9,102 nt of DNA, from NCBI GenBank assembly GCA_025920305.1, contig JAPDMB010000021.1:1-9102 (forward strand). Reading direction: 5' to 3'. Source of the DNA: Candidatus Parvarchaeota archaeon (GTDB taxonomy: Archaea; Nanobdellota; Nanobdellia; Parvarchaeales; Parvarchaeaceae). The position numbers and the translations under genes were made by a program. Shown one piece after another: positions 4,880 through 9,102 of the stretch (positions are counted from its first letter, which is position 1; the number at the start of each line of letters is the position of its first letter). The notes beneath the pieces were generated by a model. That model did not search any database. It was not told the DNA's origin and saw nothing but the letters and a program-made list of their open reading frames with translations.

Positions 4880-6277
4880 TCACCCCTGGGAGATATATCT
4901 CCTGCGTTTGACCAGGACATAATCCCCTCCTTCCATGTCGACGATGCTATAACCCTTCTCTTCCACCTCCCTCCTGAGCTCATCCGCCCGGCTCCAGTCT
5001 AACTTCATCCTCAGTTTCCTCCTCTCCTCCGCAAGTCTGGATATCTCCTGCCCCGCCTCCTCCTTGTCGAGTATATCCAAGATTCCATTCATATCATTAA
5101 GCCTGCCTATAAGCTGCCTTTTCTCCGCCTTCCCTACCCTTCCTTTGGCGATACATCTATTGGCTTCCTCTATAAGCTTGAAAAACTGACTCAGCGCGGA
5201 GGGAATATTGAGATTGTCCGCCAGCGCGCTCTCAAACTTTGAGTAGGACTCATCGATACTGCCGTCGATGCTGCTGTCATCCGTCTCCTCCAGCTTCTGC
5301 AGGAGCTTGAAGGAGACATTGATATCATTCAAGGTCTTTTCATATCTTCTCAAGCTGTCCATCGTGAAGTTAAGCTTCTCTCTGTAGTTCGTGTCCAGGC
5401 ACATCAGCCTGAAAGACACTGGGTCAAAGCCCAATCTTTCAAGGTCCCTCAGCGTGTAGAAGTTGTGCAGGCTCTTTGACATCTTCCGCCCGTCGACCAA
5501 GAGGTGCTCTGCATGGACCCAGTAATTTACGAATTTCTTCCCCGTGTAGGCCTCGCTCTGCGCTATTTCATTCTCATGATGCGGGAATATCAGATCGACT
5601 GCGCCTGAATGGATATCTATCGTGTCGCCCAAGAACCTATTGCTCATCGCCGAACACTCTATATGCCACCCAGGCCTTCCCTTCTCGATGCCTTTATCCC
5701 AGAATATGTCTCCGTCGCTCTCGTCCCAGAACTTCCAAAGCGCAAAATCCGACGCCGCCAGTTTATCATACTCGTCCGCCTTTATCCTTGACATCCCCTC
5801 CCCCGCCTTTACGCCGGAGAGCTTTCCATAGTCCTTGAACTTCGAGATATCATAATATATGCCGTCCTCCGTCTTGTATGCAAAGCCTTTCTCCAGCAGC
5901 ACATCTATTATCTCGACCATCTTGTCTATGTTGTCCGTGGCCTTTGGATAGACGGTCGCCGGCTTTATCCTGACCTTCTCAATGTCCTCAAAGAAAAACC
6001 TCGTGTAGGCCCCTGTGTACTCCTCCCTGCTCAGTTTTCTCTCCCTTGAATTCTTTATTATCTTATCGTCTACATCCGTGAGGTTTATCACCTGCTCAAC
6101 CTCATAGCCGAAATGTTCGAATACCCTCCTTAGTATATCGTAGAAGATGAAGGTTCTCAGGTTGCCAATGTGAATGTAATCATAGACCGTAGGCCCGCAG
6201 CAGTACATCTTCACCTTCCCTTTCTCTATGGGAACAAACTCATCCTCCTTCCTGGAGAGGGTGTTATATATTTTCAT
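4880..6277 (-). CDS. cysS: Cysteinyl-tRNA synthetase
   Basis: Class I aminoacyl-tRNA synthetase that charges tRNA-Cys with cysteine using ATP. The full-length 465-aa protein shows the HIGH-type motif HIGN (36-39) and KMSKS at 265-269. The zinc/cysteine-selecting ligands Cys27 (CCGPTVYDY), Cys208 (HIECSAM), His233 and Glu237 (PHHENE) all occupy the positions expected from the E. coli enzyme, shifted by one. The helical anticodon-binding region runs from about 320 and a compact C-terminal basic tail ends the protein. The ATG at 6277 has a TATA box centred about 27 nt upstream, so the message is probably leaderless. Its presence means this organism need not rely on the SepRS/SepCysS route. Its substrate tRNA-Cys is encoded 1.7 kb away on the opposite strand. 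Confidence 0.97.
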   Translation of the reverse strand: MKIYNTLSRKEDEFVPIEKGKVKMYCCGPTVYDYIHIGNLRTFIFYDILRRVFEHFGYEVEQVINLTDVDDKIIKNSRERKLSREEYTGAYTRFFFEDIEKVRIKPATVYPKATDNIDKMVEIIDVLLEKGFAYKTEDGIYYDISKFKDYGKLSGVKAGEGMSRIKADEYDKLAASDFALWKFWDESDGDIFWDKGIEKGRPGWHIECSAMSNRFLGDTIDIHSGAVDLIFPHHENEIAQSEAYTGKKFVNYWVHAEHLLVDGRKMSKSLHNFYTLRDLERLGFDPVSFRLMCLDTNYREKLNFTMDSLRRYEKTLNDINVSFKLLQKLEETDDSSIDGSIDESYSKFESALADNLNIPSALSQFFKLIEEANRCIAKGRVGKAEKRQLIGRLNDMNGILDILDKEEAGQEISRLAEERRKLRMKLDWSRADELRREVEEKGYSIVDMEGGDYVLVKRRRYISQG

Positions 6278-6300
6278 ACTGTATAATCAATCAAGTTTTA

Positions 6301-6308
6301 TTTATAAA
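6301..6308 (-). promoter_or_regulatory. TATA box for cysS (palindromic)
   Basis: TTTATAAA reads the same on both strands and is centred about 27 nt from the cysS ATG, predicting a leaderless transcript. Because it is symmetric it could also be read to the right, but no convincing gene lies there. Confidence 0.6.
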
Positions 6309-6359
6309 AATGCGGTGGAGGCAAACCCTAGCTTTATCCTCCGCAGATGAAATAACCGC
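6306..6359 (-). terminator. Bulged stem-loop followed by a T-run upstream of cysS
   Basis: On the minus strand a 10-bp interrupted stem (6355-6359 with 6312-6316, 6338-6342 with 6317-6321, with a 12-nt bulge at 6343-6354) is followed by A and five T (6310-6306). This resembles a transcript 3' end and could stop read-through into cysS. The T-run is also part of the cysS TATA region, so the assignment is tentative. Confidence 0.3.
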
Positions 6360-6583
6360 CCTCTGCACAAATCCGCCCATGCCTCTTTGCGGAGCCAGTG
6401 TTCATGTCTTTCCGCTTCGCCCTGCTCCTCGCCTGCAGAGTGGACGGTTCAGTCGCAGTTGGTGTGCTCCTGGGCAAAAACTTCTTTTAGTCAGGAGCGT
6501 CTCCGGCCTTGTCAAAAAATACTATGAAGGCTGAGACAGGATTTATAGCAGAACATCCCGCTCAAAGGGAGTAATGGATGGGA
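6311..6583. other. Gene-less interval between cysS and the ATPase gene
   Basis: No convincing protein gene is seen. The longest open frame, plus-strand 6310-6534, uses CGC/CGG arginine codons unlike the AGG/AGA-rich neighbours and has no recognisable motif. Structural elements are a bulged stem next to cysS, a stem pairing GCGGA with TCCGC (starting near 6389 and 6409), short GGAG/CTCC pairing near 6495-6504, minus-strand T-runs at 6514-6519 and 6476-6480, and a minus-strand CTATAAAT at 6541-6548. I looked for hallmarks of SRP RNA, RNase P RNA, 5S rRNA, tRNA and box C/D RNAs and did not find them. A minus-strand ncRNA of about 210 nt, from near 6518 to 6306, is possible but unproven. Confidence 0.4.
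6514..6519 (-). terminator. T-run downstream of the ATPase operon
   Basis: Six consecutive T on the minus strand lie about 65 nt after the ATPase stop codon, the kind of U-rich tract that ends archaeal transcripts. A second T5 run at 6476-6480 may act as a backup. A TATA-like CTATAAAT at 6541-6548 upstream offers an alternative reading in which the run lies near a transcription start. Confidence 0.35.
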
Positions 6584-8488
6584 TCAGCTCGAAATCGACT
6601 CGATGAGATTGTTTATATGACAGAATCTGACCTGCGAGATGTTCTGCGCCTTCCCCTCCTTTATCAGGTCTATCATCGCATCCTCCTCGCTTATCCTGTC
6701 CTCCAGCACGTTCACTATCCTCCTGAAAGGCGTCTCCATCAGCCTTATCATCTCCTCCGGCCTGTGCATGAATACAATATACGTCTTTATGCCCGGAAGG
6801 AGGATGCCTATGTCATCTGCATCGAAGTTGATGTTCTCCTCCTTCAGCTTCGAAATTGACAGCCCTCTCAGCAGCCTGTTCACGAACTGCCCTCTGCTCA
6901 TCACCTTCTCCCTCTCTTCCCCCTCTCCCTCTTTATTCATATAGATGTATTTCGCTTCCCTCCTATCGTCTATCCTCACAGCGACCTCATAGGCCCTCCC
7001 TGATTTCAGTAGTTTTGCCCTTATCTCTTCGAACTCTTCCGATTCCATCATCAGGTTCTTCTTATGCGCTGACAGGTTCTTGAAGGGATTGTTCAGTATC
7101 TCCTGTATGAATGACCTCTCCCTATCCTCCCTATCGCTGAACCTCTCAAACCCAAAGAGGTCTTTCCTATGGTTTGTCTTCTTCACGGCCTCCTCCAGCC
7201 CTAGTGCCTCGGCTCTATCGGCTTCCTTTGCCTTCATCACGCAGTAAGGGGCGCAGTATGGGGAGACTGCCAGGAACTCGCCGACCTTCAGCTTGGAGAT
7301 AAGGCCGTAGACGCTGCCGACCATCGACTGGTCGAATATCACCGACAGGTCCTTCATCAGCCCTAAGCTCCCTATGAACTTTATGTTCGAATTCTGGACC
7401 GCTGATGACAGCAGGGAGGAGAGCTGCTGGTCTGCGAATATAAAGCCGATCCCCAGCTCTCTCATCTTTGATATAAGCGCATGAAGCAGAGGTGTACCAA
7501 GCGCCTGGTCCCTCTCCTTATTCACGTCCAGTATGGTATGAGCATCGTCTATCACCACCAGCCTGTGCAGCCTTCCCCTGCTGCCCTCATCCCCCATATG
7601 CAGATGGTAGAGGTACAGCAATACGAACGATGCGATGAACGACTGCTCGGCTATGCCAAGGCTGTCTATTCCGAACACCAGGTTGTAGCCCCTCAGTTTC
7701 GAAAGGTCCAACCCCCTGTTGCAGTTGAATATGTCTGTGGAGGCAAGGATCGCCTTTAGCCTGCCCAGGACCACCTTGGCATAATCCGACCTCCCCCGCG
7801 ATTCCATATACCTCACCAGATCCGACAAAGACGGTGGGTAATCTCTCCTCCATGATTTATACAGGCTTATTATCGTCTCAAGAAGGAAGTCCCGGCTCCC
7901 TATAAGCAACGAGAAGGAGTGGGAGAACACATCTGCGATGTGCATCGCCCATTCGGTTGTGTCTACCCCCTTCGGCGGCTCTAGCACATTTATCTTCATG
8001 TTGCTGCTGTCCAGGTAGAATGAATTTTCATCCATGCCGAACTGGATATAATCCCTCTTCGCATCGAATATGATGTACCTTATGTCCGTCATGGATATGC
8101 TGTCAAGTATGGACTTTATCAGTGAGGTCTTCCCATGCCCGACTGAGGCTGCTATGAGTATGTTCCTGTTGAGGTCGTCCCTGGATAATTTGAACGGTTT
8201 GATCTCACCAGCTCTGCCAGTAGTATGCCCTATGACAAATTCACCCTCCTCAGCTGCCGCCTCCCCAGGTTCCTCGGCGCTGCTCATCAGCACCTCCGAC
8301 ATGCTCCTATCAAGCCTTTCGTTTATCCTCGAGAGCAGGAAATCCCTCATCTCTGTGTCCTTTGTCCTGAGATACCTCTCTATCATCGGCTGGAGGCTCG
8401 AGATGTCTATTATCCCGCTGTACTGCCTCAGCAAACTTATCACCTGCTCTATAGGCATCCTCCTATCCAAATCAACCACCTCTCTCAT
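6584..8488 (-). CDS. HerA/FtsK-superfamily (DUF87-like) ATPase
   Basis: 634-aa P-loop ATPase of the HerA/FtsK type, a group that forms rings to pump DNA or other polymers. The N-terminal part (1-85) is helical and acidic with an Ala/Glu linker. A short beta segment (FVIGHTTG) precedes the ATPase core: Walker A ASVGHGKTS at 114-122, with Ala114 where Gly is usual; FDAKRDY at 141-147; the stretch NVLEPPKGVDTTEW at 167-180, typical of this branch; Walker B VVIDDAH at 311-317; sensor-like IFADQQ at 350-355; and Asn366. The C-terminal 200 residues include a likely winged-helix region (about 469-520) and a charged tail. The ATG overlaps the upstream zinc-protein gene by 17 bp, implying co-expression. 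No NurA nuclease is adjacent, so a canonical HerA-NurA resection role is not supported. The substrate is unknown. Confidence 0.85.
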   Translation of the reverse strand: MREVVDLDRRMPIEQVISLLRQYSGIIDISSLQPMIERYLRTKDTEMRDFLLSRINERLDRSMSEVLMSSAEEPGEAAAEEGEFVIGHTTGRAGEIKPFKLSRDDLNRNILIAASVGHGKTSLIKSILDSISMTDIRYIIFDAKRDYIQFGMDENSFYLDSSNMKINVLEPPKGVDTTEWAMHIADVFSHSFSLLIGSRDFLLETIISLYKSWRRDYPPSLSDLVRYMESRGRSDYAKVVLGRLKAILASTDIFNCNRGLDLSKLRGYNLVFGIDSLGIAEQSFIASFVLLYLYHLHMGDEGSRGRLHRLVVIDDAHTILDVNKERDQALGTPLLHALISKMRELGIGFIFADQQLSSLLSSAVQNSNIKFIGSLGLMKDLSVIFDQSMVGSVYGLISKLKVGEFLAVSPYCAPYCVMKAKEADRAEALGLEEAVKKTNHRKDLFGFERFSDREDRERSFIQEILNNPFKNLSAHKKNLMMESEEFEEIRAKLLKSGRAYEVAVRIDDRREAKYIYMNKEGEGEEREKVMSRGQFVNRLLRGLSISKLKEENINFDADDIGILLPGIKTYIVFMHRPEEMIRLMETPFRRIVNVLEDRISEEDAMIDLIKEGKAQNISQVRFCHINNLIESISS

Positions 8489-9102
8489 TATCTTGGTTCG
8501 GGAGATCGTATATTAAGGAAGCCATATGTATAATCCTCTCCCCCTCGAACGTCGTCTGATATCCTGAGAATAGAAAGTTGAAAAACGAGCGCTTAAGATA
8601 GCCTCTGGAGAGGCAGTTGGCTGCCGCCTCATCGATCTCGCTCCTGCTCAGTTTTAGGACGGATGTAAGATAACCTACACCAAGATTGTTCTTCACGGCG
8701 AAAAGAAGAGCCACGTCCTTATAGTCTAGCTCCCCAAGCTCTTTCTCTACACACTCCCTGCATAGGGGAGGGGATATATCAAACATGTGCTCCTTGCATA
8801 TCACACCCCCGCACCTTGAGCAGAAGATTATATCATCTATGTTCTTTACCACATGGCTGCCGTTCTTGCAGAAGGGGAGGACTTTCACCTTCATCACCCC
8901 TCCGTTCGGCAGAGATAAATTCCTATACCCGCCGACTGAATGCGAGTCGAGAATGAAGCTCTCCTGCTCCGGTATGATGCCTAGTCCATGCACCGTATCG
9001 AAACCGCCGCTGCTATCGTCCGCTCTCCCTGAGCTATCATGCTCTAATTCTGCTATCCGCTTGTTCAACCTCTCAATCTCTTCATACAACTTATCGACTT
9101 CA
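8472..9102 (-). CDS. Coiled-coil/zinc-cluster/winged-helix protein, 5' end outside window
   Basis: The frame stays open to the window edge, so the N-terminus is missing; the only start-like codon, TTG at 9089, lies inside a heptad pattern and is unlikely. Counting from that TTG, residues 1-18 continue a coiled coil (Leu/Ile at a/d spacing), and a Ser/Gly/Asp-rich linker follows. A cysteine/histidine cluster comes next: C74-x4-H79, C90-x2-C93, C98-x2-H101, C110-x2-C113. These eight ligands in four pairs would suit a two-zinc cross-brace of RING/FYVE/B-box type. Residues about 121-190 look like a winged helix (YLTSVLKLSRSEIDEA, then TTFEGERII). It is co-translated with the ATPase and may recruit it or recognise its substrate. 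No specific function can be assigned. Confidence 0.8.
   Translation of the reverse strand, partial: EVDKLYEEIERLNKRIAELEHDSSGRADDSSGGFDTVHGLGIIPEQESFILDSHSVGGYRNLSLPNGGVMKVKVLPFCKNGSHVVKNIDDIIFCSRCGGVICKEHMFDISPPLCRECVEKELGELDYKDVALLFAVKNNLGVGYLTSVLKLSRSEIDEAAANCLSRGYLKRSFFNFLFSGYQTTFEGERIIHMASLIYDLPNQDNERGG

Noticed and set aside
4889..4902. Perfect 14-bp palindrome GGAGATATATCTCC near the 3' end of cysS
   Set aside because: It lies inside the coding frame (Arg-Arg-Tyr-Ile-Ser region), with no T-run and no second copy seen. A chance palindrome from codon choice is the simplest explanation.
6310..6534. Plus-strand 74-codon open frame beginning next to the cysS promoter
   Set aside because: Arginine codons are mainly CGC/CGG, unlike the AGG/AGA-rich neighbours. 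It is proline-, cysteine- and arginine-heavy with no motif, and starts right at the TATA box with no room for a transcription start.
6311..6583. SRP RNA, RNase P RNA, 5S rRNA or a tRNA in the gene-less interval
   Set aside because: I searched by eye for the SRP helix 8 motif, RNase P conserved regions, 5S core and a T-arm consensus on both strands and found none.
8472..8488. Two identical 17-bp gene overlaps (spt5/L11 and zinc protein/ATPase), both starting ATGAGAG
   Set aside because: The sequences diverge after seven bases and the reading-frame offset is common. I see coincidence rather than a repeated element.
1..9102. CRISPR arrays, insertion sequences or attachment sites
   Set aside because: No regularly spaced direct repeats, transposase frames or terminal inverted repeats were seen.

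Overview
The window looks like thermophile-type archaeal DNA. The evidence is Spt5 plus an archaeal L11 ribosomal protein, a tRNA gene with an anticodon-loop intron and no encoded CCA, TATA boxes about 25-28 nt upstream of start codons (leaderless mRNAs), and heavy use of AGG/AGA and ATA codons. The lineage cannot be fixed from the sequence alone; an acidophilic euryarchaeal or Micrarchaeota-like genome is a guess.

Layout. 104-1334 (minus): a VKOR-family disulfide-generating membrane enzyme, then a separately promoted pair of overlapping three-TM membrane proteins. 1335-1427: a divergent promoter region. 1428-2971 (plus): a tight cluster spt5-L11-DedA, with no secE upstream and no L1/L10 downstream. 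3047-3158: an intron-containing tRNA-Cys(GCA). 3191-4177: a D-2-hydroxyacid dehydrogenase with its own promoter. 4338-4847: an unrecognised two-TM protein. 4880-6277 (minus): cysteinyl-tRNA synthetase. 6278-6583: about 300 nt without a convincing ORF, but with TATA-like boxes, T-runs and a bulged stem-loop. 6584-9102 (minus): a two-gene operon of a HerA/FtsK-type (DUF87-like) ATPase preceded by a coiled-coil/zinc-cluster/winged-helix protein that runs off the right edge.

How they fit together. Most of the window is housekeeping: transcription elongation, translation, membrane homeostasis and redox. tRNA-Cys and CysRS lie within 2 kb and act in the same reaction. First genes of transcripts are mainly leaderless, while internal operon genes L11 and the 107-aa membrane protein have clear Shine-Dalgarno motifs. 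The most unusual points are the tRNA-Cys gene (an intron with a perfect 9-nt complement to the tRNA's own D arm, a poor match to a canonical splice motif, and C instead of U at T-loop position 55) and the ATPase/zinc-protein pair, whose function cannot be assigned.
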